Of a DNA stretch of 64,000 nucleotides, positions 1 through 12,370 are shown piece after piece. The notes beneath the pieces were generated by a model. That model made no database searches. It was not told where the DNA came from and saw only the letters and a program-made list of their open reading frames with translations. The stretch spans positions 3,100,001-3,164,000 of the forward strand of contig OZ316894.1 of assembly GCA_973895155.1 (NCBI GenBank). The letters run 5' to 3'. The translations under genes were made by a program, and so were the position numbers. Numbering within the stretch: position 1 is the stretch's first letter; each line of letters begins with the position of its first letter. The stretch comes from Marsupella aquatica (Eukaryota > Marchantiophyta).

Positions 1-3000
1 CGATTCTAATCTTAAAATTAACAATATTTAATCATCACTTTTGAAGTTGGGATGAATTTTTTATGAAACACATCATGGCAGAAATAACCTAGTTTTGGGT
101 GACTATTTGGGTGACTATTGTGCCCTCCTCACTGCTCATGGTCTTCCAAAGTTTTGGCCCCACTTTTATTCCCACATGTCATTTTCTGATACATTAACTG
201 TTCACAATAGCTTCATTGTGGGACTTTCATGTTTTCTCATAATGACTTTAGTTAATGACATGTAAGTCACTCAAAACCATCAACCGAGGAACAACAGTCC
301 CACTACGACTTAAAAGGGGATGGGTTGGCTCTTGATGTAAGTTTCTCACATTCATTGGCTTCCTTATACTCTTGGGAAGGGATGGGTTAGGATTTAGGTC
401 TCCTTAGTGTATGATATGTATGATACCTACCTCTTCAAGCTCACATACTCAAAAGTCTATCTCAACCTCAAACTTACTAGCCCTAAGCACTAGTAAGCCA
501 AATCCAAGCCCTACTTCTCATAATTGGTAACCAAAGAACTCCCTTAGTTTTCTATAGCATAGAAATCACTGATCAAACCCCAACTGAGCTGAAGCCCAAC
601 CCTCTCATTATAGTCTTCAGGTAGCACCACTCTTGTATGCTGAGTCATCAACTCGCGAGCGATGTTCATCCAACACTCGATCAAGCCTCGAGTTGACTGA
701 TGACAATAATCACCAATCCATCGAACATAGCAACCTGCCAACTCACACGCGACTCCTCATCGGCCAGCAACAGTATTTAGGCTGTTCCTTTGCCATTATC
801 CATTGTTGGGCCGAAACATTCGGCACGACAACGGTCTAGCGTAATCAAGAAAATATCATGGGATAATATATGTCCCAAGTATATATTTAGTTGCAAGGAA
901 ACATCACATCCAGATACCGACACCAAGTCAAGGATTCATGACAATTCCAGAACCTGTTGTGTGACTGTACCTTAGCGGGCGGTGATGTTGAAATCAGTTC
1001 TCTCCGCTAGCATTGCTCTGAAACCTCCGACAGCTGGTTCATGCTTCGATCTTCCCTGTCGTCCTCTGATTTCCTCGATGGCAGGACTTTGCATTCAATG
1101 CAGAGAAGAATGAGCATATACAACTGACCAGGCAGAAAGAGTAATGTTAAGTGCGATTCGCTCTTGAACAGTGTAGATACTAAGACCTTGTTAGCATCGT
1201 ATCAGTGAAGTGCACTCCGGAAACTTTGGAATATATACAACCAGAATTTGCTTAGAATATCGAGTCAGGTCTCAATCAACCCAAGAAATACAGAACTGGC
1301 TGAGCTCCTTAAAGAGAAATCTTCTGGAGATCCGTATGGCTATTGTCCAGTACGTACTTGACCAACAGTCCACAGGATACTTTGCAAGACATGGGATGCA
1401 TAGTTAACCTTAATTTACTGTCCCTATCCTCCGAATCGAACCAAACACTACGCGAATCGCAAAAAAAATGCCAGCATTGTTTTCAGATTGACTCAGGCAA
1501 GCACTAAAGTAATCTAGTATGAAGTGTCGATATTCCATATGACGTACGGAGTCTTCTGGAGACCATAGGCTCGAGATACAATATTAGCAGGAGAGGTCCA
1601 TCCAGAAACTGCACTCATAGGAAAGGTCATGGAATGTGCCAGTGGTACGCGACTGGTGAGCTGCTGGCAGGAGGGTCGGTAAAGCAAGGAACTATAGCCG
1701 TAGACAATCATGCCTCGGAGTACCGCAAAAGTGAAACAGGGTTCATCACCTTGGTATCCGAAAAATGTCTTATCAACCACAGTCATGCATGAACATCAAG
1801 CAATCCTCACAACCACGGCTTCACTGTTGATTCCAGTGTCAGCTAACCCAGTCATCAGCCTTCTGCTCAGTAAAGACTCCAACCTAGACTTGAAGGAAAG
1901 CCATGAAAATGGCGTCTTCAAATCCGGGTCCAACTTTATCAGTTGCTCAAAGCTATCGGGCTTGATATCTCGTTAAGGGAGCTTAACTCTGTCCCAAAAC
2001 GAAAGAAACCTTCCTACGAGATCCATCCATCTGCCAATCTGCCCATACCAGATCTCTCATGCCCTGATTGTCAAGTTCAAGCACCCACGCATACCTTTCA
2101 TTCAAAAGTGCATCCTGGTCCTTGCGATCCATCGCCTCAAATCGAGAAATTGTCCCCAGTCCTTGAAAAACGCTCGTACGTTGTGTGGAAAGAGATCCTC
2201 CAACGCGTTACAACGTGGGTGCTTGAACTCGTCTAAAGAGACCAGATGATTTCCAACTGGTTAGTCTAAATGCAAATCTATCGCACCAGCAAATCTAGTC
2301 TGTAGAGGGCAGTCCAGAGATTTTGAAGGGGAACGTGCAACCGATCCCCCTAAAGACCAGGGATCTAAATCAGACTAAAGTACCTTGTCTAGGGGAATGC
2401 AACCCTACCATATTTTGGCAGTTAAGTTAGGAGAGCAACTGTGCTTATACCAGGGAAGCCATCTCTAGTTTTGTTGACAGACCAATAGACCCCGCAATAG
2501 ACGGATAAGATGAGTCATGGCTGCACCTAAATCACTGTTCCTTCTTCCACAAATCAATCAAGGGAAGCTCATCACGTTCATATTTCATGAGGTAGCTAAA
2601 GGAATTAAATAGACACTGTAGACTGTACGTGTATTTAGGGGGCAGCGTTGGTGCCAAGCGTTCTGGAGAAATTCTCCGCTAGTAAAGAACCTAATAGTGA
2701 GCAATGCATTAGCCAAGTTGCGTCTAGGTCATAACCAAGACATGAAGTCAAGGAGTGACGCCAAGCGGGACGCCAAGCTAGATCGACGATGTTCACCTTG
2801 ATATTCTCCAAAACCTACGATGGGGGAACAGATCGCACATAAACGACAAGACAAGAGCCCCGACAAGTGCAAGAACTTTGTTGCCTCGTCCAGGAGTTGC
2901 TTGAAACTCTCAACGACTGCTTTCAGTGCAGCACGCTTTTCCTTCCGCTCCTCGTCTGCTCGGGTTCAGACGTAGTGCTCAAACATGGGCTCGTCGTTCG

Positions 3001-6000
3001 GTGTGGCTTGCAATAGCCTATGACACATCAAACCAATCCAGTTCTGGTTGCAAGACCCTTGTGACCTGCTGCATCTCGTCCTCCAGTTGTTGCTGCAGGT
3101 AGATTCAAACTAAATGAAAGTGTGCTCTTCTCAGCCAGCGTGCCAGGTCGGCCACATCATCGGTAGCTTTCGCTACGTACTGATTCTTCAACTTGTCCTA
3201 GAATTGACTTCCAGGGGAACTTGCCAGCAAGTAGCTTGTCACGAGGAAATCACAGCACCACGAGAAGACAGTCCAACACGTACTGGTTAATATGAGAACA
3301 CTGATTAGTGCCAGTGGCAATCAGATAACGGAGATTGCCCAACACGAAAACGAAAGAAAAATCACAGCAGAATACCTTCGGGAACTAGGACCCTCAGTCT
3401 GTCGATTCGTCAGAACACTAAGCTAGAGGACATAGTAATGCACGCATGAAATAAATCCTTGAGATGGGCATAGCCTTTACACAAGCTCTCAACGGTATGA
3501 TGATAACTGATGCAGTGCGAGAAATGACTTGTGATTGAGATAGGACATAAAGGTCCATATATTTTACCAATAAGTGCACGAACATGGTTCATTTAACAGA
3601 AACTCAGTGTTGCCTACCCGGAATTGGATACTTCGATTCGATGGTACAGTAAAAACGACCAGCTGGAAGTAACACAGAAATAAACCAGCGACCAGAGATT
3701 TTGTGTTGCAGTAGTAGGTTTTGCGATCATTTGCGGTAACTAGAGCCCAATCAGTCGCTCCCTGTGACAATTAACAGACACAAAGATGCTTCTGAATGCC
3801 TACTAACTCCGAATATCACTGTATAGATACTGTTCTCCAGGAAAATTCAGAACTTCGGGTCGATGTAATATGGTTTACAAATGTCATGTCTGGATCAGAA
3901 TTTGAGAATATCATAACTCAGAAAGTGAAAACTCCTGTATAAATCACTAGGTTGAGCGTTCCTAAGCATGAAAACGTCCAAACATGCCGGGACAAATTAA
4001 CCCCACCATGCCAAGAGTCCAGAAATGGCCCTCACATATCATGAAACTTGGATTGGTTGTTCGAGAGAAATATTTACGTCAGAACTGATTATTTGATAGA
4101 ATTTAAACTTGTATAAACTATCAATGTCAATAATTTGAATGCAGACATACATCTGCAATATGAGGATCTCGTAGTGCTTTCCAAATTGAATCTTTCTGTT
4201 CCAATTTTTTCTTCCTTCATTGTCTGCATCATGGACCCACTTGCATTCAGAATCGAGATCGAAGGTGACACTAGTACATTTTTGGGCCTTCATCCAACTC
4301 TCACTCCATCACATACCTTAACTTCAGAAAAGCCTTCAGAAAAGTTGCCAAAGAAGTTTTGAACATCCGACATAACTTCCTTTGCACTTTTCCATTCTGA
4401 GCATGTCAATTGCTTATTAAACAATTTACAGGACAACTTATATATATTTCTTTATACTAAAATCATTTGTTATCGTATGACGGAAACGTGAAATTTATAT
4501 GTATTTCTTTATACTAAAATCATTTGTTATTGTATGATGGGAACGTGGAATTTATATGTATTTATTTATACTAAAATCATTTGTTATCGTATGACGGGAA
4601 CGTGGAGGGATGCTATTCTGATTATAATGCACGTAGTAAGGATGAGTATGTTTATTTTCGTTCCCGGAAATGTAATTTTTGATCAAGTATACCGACTAGT
4701 CTCTCTGCTTTTGATCAAGTCCCATGGACTACACCACACTCCCTCCTGTTGATCGTTGGTGGAGTGTTGTCGATCACCACCCCTCTTACTCACATGGTCG
4801 ACCCATCCATGCAATGATTCCTTAGAAATTTCTTGGGCAAAGATCACAATGATGACACAAAAAAGATAACACCACACCAAAACTTCAGGAATCAAACCAA
4901 ATCCATATCTTTAGGTGAAAAATCGTAACACATTGTAAGGACAACCCGGTCTTCTGTTGTCTGCCCAACTCCTGCCTCACTGGGACAAGTGTTACATCTG
5001 TACTTCACTACTCTAGCTTGATTCCCTCTTCTGGCTATGAGATAACTTCCATAAACAAACACTAGACTGAGTCCCCCACTGCACCTACCGGGGGCTGCCC
5101 TTAAATACAAAAAAACACCAAAGCACACAAACCCTACAAGGGTGAGGCAATCACTGCCCTGGCTGGCTGCTACCTCCTAGCGGCGCCGCTAACTTCAAAA
5201 TCTAACATGTGACACACACATATGTATCACCAACCTATCCTATCCTAAGGGAGACCAACGGTACCTTTGACGGTGCCCACAGTTACCACTCCGCTAAACA
5301 AGGACTCATTGGAGTCCACCACCTTCTATCCTATCTATCTATCTTGTCTACCAACCTCAATCCTCCTGATCGGCACCACCGGTCACCATAAAAGGAGGGG
5401 CCCCTATAATTGTCAAAACTAAAATTTTATCAGAATTCACTTCTGAAAACATATTTGAGGAGCCTTGCTCTTCCCGACCACAGATCCGTAAACGGCTCCC
5501 AAAACGGATCCCAAACGACCAAGATACGATTGTTTATGTTTTTACGGTAATCGGGGCACTGTCTCCCTCCTCTCCATCCGTACAACATAGCACCCCGACT
5601 TCTAGTACAGAAGTCCATACGGCCTCAAAACTCCCGTATTCTCAAAAAACTGCAATCCATTGTATCTCCTCCATCTTAGCTTTGTTTTGGCCGTGTGACA
5701 CGTCGTTGGATTTGTCTCGGCGAGCTCTTTCCAACAAGCCCGTAAAATTAATCCTGATTCTGAGATGGTAAAAAATCTGATGTTTGTATGACCAGCGTTT
5801 GTACGCACATTGAAAGCAAGCATAACAAGGAAATGGTTTAGGGTTAAATAGGGATGGGTGGGAACCCCACAAGTGAGAAAAGAGAAAAATGGAAGGAAGA
5901 AAGCACAGAAGAAAGTGTGGGGGGCCCCTACGAACTGCCCTTCCACGGAGTGCCCTTCTACGGAGTGGGGAAGCGAAAGAGACCAAAACCAGGTGAAAAC

Positions 6001-6571
6001 CACACAAAGGGTGAAGGGGAAATGGAGCACAAGTGTGGGAACCCCTTCCTTCTAAGGGCACTTCCACCATCACTACTAACTCCAAGATTGCCTAGTTTTG
6101 CCATTTTACGGGTATTGAGGTTGAATCTCAAGATGTCACTGTTTGCTACATATGTGAACTCAACTAGGGAACCCCAGTTTTGCATGGGGCTCATTGAAGG
6201 CTTCCTTTTTTACTTCCAATTCCCTTGAATATATGCTTTGATACCACCCATAGCACTGACTCTCACAGTACTTCAATCATAGAAAACTTTTAGTCAGGGT
6301 AGTGATTGAAAGAGGGATTGAAGGATAATTCATGATTATGTCGAGTCATTCATGTTTTGTGCATTTGTTTTGTTACTAACAACCAGATTATTTGGTCCCA
6401 ATCTCCTCATCTTGGTGCAGCATTAGTAGAACTTCTTACTTGAACATTCCAAACTAAACCTTCAATTCCACATTAAATTGCTGACCAAGGTGGATGGTGT
6501 CAGCATTTATGTGGCCGGGGAGTTGTTTCAAGAATATTGCTTGAAATTCAGGATAATGTATACTCTTACAC
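1..6571. other. Gene-poor intergenic region with decayed repeats
   Basis: I find no convincing gene here. Only short open frames occur, and none matches a family I can name. The minus strand between about 2860 and 3220 reads as charged, helix-like peptides (for example LKAVVESFKQLLDEATKF) broken by stops, which may be a dead gene of unknown type. Positions 60-400 resemble 14140-14500, so both look like old copies of one dispersed repeat. A 57-bp triplication lies at 4434-4607. Open frames of about 140 codons at 5602-6228 overlap on both strands and have low-complexity composition, so I do not call them genes. Confidence 0.5.
4434..4607. repeat. 57-bp tandem repeat, three copies
   Basis: The motif TTTATACTAAAATCATTTG recurs at about 4451, 4508 and 4565, giving an exact 57-bp period. 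The three units differ by a few substitutions, for example GACGGAAACGTG against GATGGGAACGTG. It is AT-rich and non-coding. Confidence 0.85.
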
Positions 6572-6587
6572 AAAAGTTAGATTTTGA
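6572..6587. repeat. LINE target-site duplication, 5' copy
   Basis: AAAAGTTAGATTTTGA is identical to positions 7741-7756 on the other side of the LINE fragment. Confidence 0.85.
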
Positions 6588-7740
6588 GAAAGGTCTATGA
6601 CCTCAGACGCTGGGGTGGCAACACTCCGGAATTTGCCTGACACAAGCTCAACAAGATCAGAGGTTTGGACCCGGAATTGGAGGCGCTGTGCATTTCCTTT
6701 GTGAGAAGAATCAGAAGGATCTCGGATGACAAAGAGGCTGGTTCTTTAGCAACATGCTGGATCTGGGCGGACAAAAAGGAGAGAATGAGCAAATTTGCCC
6801 TGCCTAATGCTAGAGCATACCAACTCCTGCGCACGAAAGGTTATGACTTTACTAGGCTCAACAGAATCTGGTCACTTCATCTCTCTGATCTAGAATGGAG
6901 CAAACTTTGGCACTCACTATGGGCGTCTGATCTCCCCACGAAGTCTCGCACATTTCTCTGGAGAGTTATTGCACAAGGGCTCTTCACTAACATACGGGCT
7001 TTGCGGATGGGTAAGAGTGATGGTACTTGTGGTCTGTGCCGTAATGCTCCTGAGAGTATACCCCACATTTTCTTTACATGCAAGCTTGCTGCCAAAGGTT
7101 GGGATTTGGTTGCCAGGACTTTTCCAGATTTGATCACTTGGCCAGCAGTTGATCTGAGAGTTCTAATGGAGGCATTTCAGGGCCACAGCCTAGCTTGTTC
7201 ACTGATCGTTTTCATGGCGTATCAAGTACTCTGGCACATTTGGCTTGCTCGGAATGACAGTGTATTCAATAATGGCAGAAGTAGATGTTTTGACCTGTTG
7301 AAGATATTTACGGAGGTCATTGATCAACTCCATGGACTGTGTGAGGATTTAGGCCCCTGCAATACGCGCACACGGTTGCTGCGGATCAAGGAGGAAATTA
7401 TTAAGGAATGCTTGAACTGGGCCCCCCGGGCGGAGGCTCGGTTCTCCTCTTCCTCCTGACTTCCTACTTCAGTCCTAGCCCACTAGACTTAGACTTTTTG
7501 TGCCTCACTAGTGGGATGCATTAGATAGAACCGGTATCTAGGGCTTAGCATGGTTGCTGATACCTTCTGGCCTTCTCACCCTGTGGCTCCTTGCCCGGGG
7601 TTTCTTTGGTATGAGCTCTCTAGGTTTTAGTTGGTCTTTTGTCACCTGTCTGCCCGGCGTGGGCTCCTATGCTGCCTGTTTGGCCCCCTTTCCCGTAGGG
7701 TTTTGCGGGTTTTATTTAAATGAAAAAAAAGGAAAAAAAA
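6588..7740 (+). mobile_element. 5'-truncated LINE (L1-like) insertion
   Basis: This is a non-LTR retrotransposon 3' end of about 1.15 kb. It contains the end of ORF2, a 3' UTR of about 260 bp and an A-rich tail at 7719-7744. The 16-base word AAAAGTTAGATTTTGA occurs at 6572-6587 and again at 7741-7756, directly flanking the segment. That is a target-site duplication, and its 5' AAAA fits L1-type endonuclease nicking. The 5' truncation means the reverse transcriptase core and endonuclease are absent, so the copy is dead on arrival. TSD length is uncertain by a few bases because the poly-A merges with it. Confidence 0.9.
6637..7459 (+). pseudogene. LINE ORF2 C-terminal fragment with zf-RVT domain
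   Basis: The open frame runs from the insertion junction to TGA at 7459 and has no true start of its own. It encodes about 270 residues from the C-terminus of a plant LINE ORF2. The centre matches the reverse-transcriptase zinc-binding (zf-RVT) pattern: a region like WSKLWHSLWASDLPTKSRTF, then CGLCRNAPESIPHIFFTC with CxxC and HxxxxC ligands. The polymerase and endonuclease domains are missing through 5' truncation. The frame has stayed open, which fits a fairly recent insertion. A host gene is unlikely, given the flanking duplication and poly-A. Confidence 0.85.
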
Positions 7741-7756
7741 AAAAGTTAGATTTTGA
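7741..7756. repeat. LINE target-site duplication, 3' copy
   Basis: This is the second copy of AAAAGTTAGATTTTGA, directly after the A-rich tail. The leading As may belong partly to the tail. Confidence 0.85.
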
Positions 7757-8671
7757 TTGAAACTGTGATAGATAATTCCCAAGCAGAGCGAGGCCTAACA
7801 GCAAATGCGAGGACCTCATGATTCACATGATGTTATGATATTTTCAATTTATGAGTATTTCACAGTTATGTTAGTGAAACGGGAAAGTAACACTTAGAAT
7901 GTTTGGCTTAGGCTTAGATATCAAACTCAGGGTGTATACCGCAAAATAATGATCATTCACTCCTAAATGGTGGTTGTAGGCTGGTTCTCCAAATATTTTG
8001 ACATAAGGAGAACTAAATAAGGGGCATTTTATTCATTGTTAGGGATTTACTTAGAAGTAGGGACGAACTAAGTATTAAATAAGTGTCAAATGTCATCACA
8101 CGATTGTTTGTATGCATGTGTCAATAAATAATTGGGGATTTTCTTTAGCTTCCTATTCATTTGGAAGGAGTTAGTTTAAGTGTGGACAATTTGATGAGGT
8201 GAACACCCCAAGAGTTTTTCATCATTAAATCCAGAGAGTTAAACTCCATCTGATTAGTTTTCATTGTGTATCTAATATAAAATATTTGGGTTTGTGTTTT
8301 TTTTAACCTCTCCTCTTTAGTTCTCTAGTTGCCTTGAAGGTGCAAAACTATAAATTATTTTAGTACTCATAATTACCCAAACTCCCATGAACCACCAAAA
8401 TGTGATCCAATGGAGCACTGTGTTCACAACACGGTGGTCATGTGTATTCCAGTTGATCGAAATAACAAACTAGAGACCCCTGTTTACCCACCAACCGTGT
8501 GGGACTGACGTATATAACTCGGGAGAACAAAAACCGTACAAAGCTGCTTTCTTCACATGGTAGCAAGCTGGAAACGAGCTCATTTCTCCTGCTACAATTT
8601 CACAATCAGTTTACAAGTTGGATGATCTCGACAAGCATTTGGACGATGGCAACAACCATCGTCAATGTTCA
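7757..8671. other. Intergenic, nothing recognised
   Basis: This AT-rich stretch lies between the LINE copy and the 3' end of the thaumatin-like gene. I see no coding region or clear repeat; its last part should hold that gene's 3' UTR. Confidence 0.5.
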
Positions 8672-10491
8672 TCACTGATCCACGTCCTCGCGAGTTTCGT
8701 TAAATGGTAACGGGATTCCGCCGGGACAGAAAGTCACTTCGTAGTCTGAACCGGTCCCGCAGCTGAAGGTGGAATTGATGTCATCCATAGGGTAACTATA
8801 TGTATCAGGGCAAGCTGCCTTGAACAACCTAGTGTTGGAAGTAGGCCCTATGCCATTCGCACCATCAGTGTTGATGCATGTCAAAGGCACAGGAAGAAAC
8901 GTATTGTTGCCCTGACAGAAGATCTGCAGAACATTCATTCACATCGGGACACAAATTCGTCAATATCGAAACTAAGGCAAAACGAAAGTCTGTGGTAGAA
9001 GTTTTGTTTTCAGCATGGAAATCACATCCTCAAGACCTCCAGTGGTTACTGATTAAGAATCCCTGAAAACGCATGACACAGTATATTCTTTACAATTGGT
9101 GGCTGAACCTCGGAGTCTAATGTGGTGGGAGTTAACCTGATATCGTTGATGACGCATGCAATAGTGCCACACCTGGGAGTGTCAAGTTTTTCCAGTTCTC
9201 CTTCAACAGGAGTGGTGACAACAATGCTCAATCCGATGTTATATGCATTCTGAATACCACAAACCACATAGTTACATGATCGTTTGAGTTGCTTCGGATA
9301 CCTGGAGCTTCTCATATATCTGCGAAGACATGAAATTAATTTGAGTACATTGCTTTTGGACGGTGAACCTTAAACCGCCTGAACAAGAATTCTAGATAAT
9401 CACTTTTCTCGAGTTGTCATCAGTTCAAAACATATGAAATTGTATGATGTACATCTTAAGGATGGATTGGATGGAAGTACTGATACTGTTATTCTGATAC
9501 AAACTAAGTTAACGGTCCAATTCGAGTGCTTCATGTACTCACAACGGTGCTCAAGTCATAGAAATCGCCGCCACTAGTCCCAATCGTAAATTCCGCCAAG
9601 TCGGCGAGATTCCTATCTATAGCAGCGCTGGGACTACCAGATACAGCACATTGGCCGCCGCCGGAAGCCCAGATGGCTCCCGCTGGCCACTGGCAGGCGC
9701 TTCCAAAGTCAAGAAACTGCTGTGCACCTGCTCCCAATTGGTATTGGCTGATTGGATTGTTTGAGCTTTGAGCACAAGCCGTGACCCCGTAGGAGCAACT
9801 GTTTACGATGTTTATTCCGCAACCTATACATCAAACAGCTTTTATCAGTGTCAGCATTGGGATTGTACAGCACCAATTACAATCCTTCTCCACCCAGAAA
9901 TAGGCACTGAACAACTCCTAGATGTACGACGGGCTAGGCCTGGGTGTCACATCAAGAGATTGTAACACATGAACGACGTGTGACGTCGACTGAGTGGACT
10001 TCAAGGCTGGAAATGAGGGATCTCGACTTTGTTGATCTACGTACTGGACCCATTATTTTCCAATTTTCTCTCAATTCACTCCTTACATGCATTGACCTGC
10101 AGTACTTCCCTTGCCTGTAATAACGAGGCGACTTCTAGACATGCTAGCTTGCCTTAATTTGTCAAGTTCATATGTACCATGCACCCACACATGTAGACGT
10201 CACTGCAAATCATGTTATCGATCTAGCGAGGGAACGAACTGTAGTACTGGGCCGGCAACACAACTGACTGTACATGCTTCTATTTATACCATCCAATGAA
10301 TTAAGCATGCGGAAAGCTGCAATGTCGAAATGAATGTGGATAAAACCAGACTAATTAGTACTAGACCATGATTACATTGCAAAGTATTGCAAAGTGAATT
10401 TCACATGTACTGATCGACCTTGAACGACATTGATGTGTACTGAAGCAAACGTGAGCACCGCCAAAAGGCTCATCAGGAGAGCAACAGCCAT
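8672..10491 (-). CDS. Thaumatin-like (PR-5 family) protein, divergent
   Basis: The model has four exons: 10491-10419, 9823-9543, 9249-9109 and 8923-8672. All junctions are GT-AG and the phases agree, giving 248 residues. Exon 1 is a signal peptide (MAVALLMSLLAVLTFASVHI), so the product is probably secreted. Exon 2 begins INIVNSCSYGV, like the thaumatin N-terminus, and contains FGSACQWPAGAIW and LAEFTIGTSGGDFYDLS. Exon 3 has YNIGLSIVVTTP and CGTIACVINDI. Exon 4 ends with FKAACPDTYSYPMDD and DYEVTFCPGG, the family's C-terminal signature. The length is normal. I count about 12 cysteines instead of the usual 16, and the RIWGRTGC-like block with its basic residue is absent, so fold stability or glucan binding may differ. 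The exon 4 start could lie nine bases later. The family is pathogen- or stress-linked; this copy's role is unknown. Confidence 0.87.
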
Positions 10492-12158
10492 GTTTTCAAG
10501 ATTTTGTGCTCACTTGAGATACTTGACTGCTACATATGAGACTAAACTCTAAACTCACCGAAGGTCGTCCTTGTCTAAACACTTTTTCAGTTCTTTAGCT
10601 TTTCCTCCTATCCACCCTACGTACAGGCCTTTTATCCAAGGTTTTGCAGAAGGGTTTTTTTTATTTGTCGCGAAAGAAGTTTTGCTTCAGAGTAGCACTC
10701 AACACTAAGACAAGTTCAGGTGGAAGCCAATCTGTTTCAACATTCTAGAAGCGGCTAGAATATGCTTAATTAAAGCCTCCTGACCATGTTCCACCTCAGG
10801 GTCTTGAAGTACCGGCGGGAGCATCGATCGATGACCTCCTAAAGCGAAGCCAGGTGAAGTCTGAAGTAATTAAAGAATAATAGCGTAACACTAAGAGTAT
10901 GCAAAGTGTTTTAAGATTGTGTTAGAGGGTTCATAATGCGACACCCTGGGACTACGAGTGTGACCTGCCCGGTTGTCTACGAGTTCCTAGCGTTAATTAC
11001 TAATTAAACAGCTCTGGGATGTCACTGCTGCATTAGCTTGCGTAGACCAGTGTACTCCCAGTTGACTCAAGATTTTTTAACAATCTTTTATGAATTTGGG
11101 TGCATCCTGAATCTTTAGAGACTTTGGGTGCATCGTGACTGAATCTTTTGATCATGATCCTTGGGGAACCTAAATATATAGAACACTTCTACTGTACGTT
11201 GATCAGGAGCCTGAGCAGAGACAGTGGTTTATTTTGGCCACGACGGTCGGTGGACTGGGCCTCATGAGGTGGCCATTGAAAATCCTGTTACTCCTGCCCC
11301 ACTCAAGCCTCCCAGAGAGCGAATCGCATAAGCTAGAGATATACGGATATATGTTCAGATTAATTGGAACTGCCCCCATAGCATTATTTTGATCGAGGAA
11401 GCGTGGGAGATCGTGATATAGCGTGAGGTCAGTAGTCGTACGTCGCGTGATCAGAGTGATAACCAGTAGTAGGTCAATGCCGGCAGTCAAACGAGCCACT
11501 AGCGCATATCCTGTTGGCTACTCTGGATAGAATGATAGTACCGTGATTGCCACTCTCCAGAGACTCAGTGCATATAGGCCGAATTTGAAATTCACTAGTC
11601 AGATGAATTTCTATTTGTGCTTTTTTACTTAAAAGCCACCTCAAATTCTGGGTAACATCTGGCACAGAATGCGCTCATACAGGCTAGGAGGGCATTCATG
11701 ATCACAGAATTAATGTAGACATTGCTATTGCCAATACATCCGAGCTTCACTGGATTTTGTTAATTACTTCACCTCGAGGAGAAAGGTGGCTTATATGTAT
11801 ACAGCCGCTAAATACGCGTACTCGTTCTTTAGCTCGTTGAACGTTATTTATTATTCCATTCGAAACTACACAAAGCTGGTGTGCGTAGCGGAGCTGTTGT
11901 GAACAGATTCACTTGCAATATGACTGGATCGAGTGGTCTCAGGAAATGAAGGGACCGTGCCTGTGAAACATTGTTCGAGCCTAGTTTTCTTCCGTATTAT
12001 AATTATAAGATTTGATATATTGCATTGGAAATCCTAGGCTATTCTCAAAGGAACTGAACCACAGCCTAAATAAATCTCGTTGTTTCTCACGGCTTTCAAG
12101 GAAATCGTAGAGTTTCAATCGATCGATGTTGTAGACAAAGCCAACACTGGATCAACCT

Positions 12159-12370
12159 TTCAAATGAATGCTTTCCAAATATGTTGCAATGAACTTTTGG
12201 CCACCGTACTAGTCCCAAATTTTAAAGACGTAAATTGACAGTCAACTTTTCAAATGAATGCTGCCAGCACATTCAAGACTGCATCTAATCCTTTCAACAT
12301 GTTGCTGAATCCAATGTTGCAATGAAGTTTTGGCCGCCGTAGTAGTTTCAAATTTTAACGAGGTAATTAA
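12159..12370. repeat. Imperfect tandem duplication
   Basis: The words CAAATGAATGCT and GTTGCAATGAASTTTTGGCC each occur twice in the same order, at about 12159-12245 and 12253-12370. The second copy has extra bases between the two words. Confidence 0.6.

Noticed and set aside
1420-1500. tRNA-like B box (GGTTCGATTC) on the minus strand
   Set aside because: No A box, acceptor stem or anticodon arm could be folded around it. A similar word near 16636 also fails.
1514-1786. Minus-strand frame with FFGYQGDE, reminiscent of pectinesterase
   Set aside because: The one short similarity is not followed by other family motifs, and the flanking frames are closed.
544-2240. Possible minus-strand kinase-like fragments (LIECW, GWTSPA)
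   Set aside because: The matches are only a few residues each, far apart, in different frames and without catalytic motifs. I could not support a protein kinase.
5602-6228. Overlapping open frames of about 140 codons on both strands
   Set aside because: They mirror each other across repetitive, G/A-rich sequence and show no recognisable domain, signal peptide or splice context.
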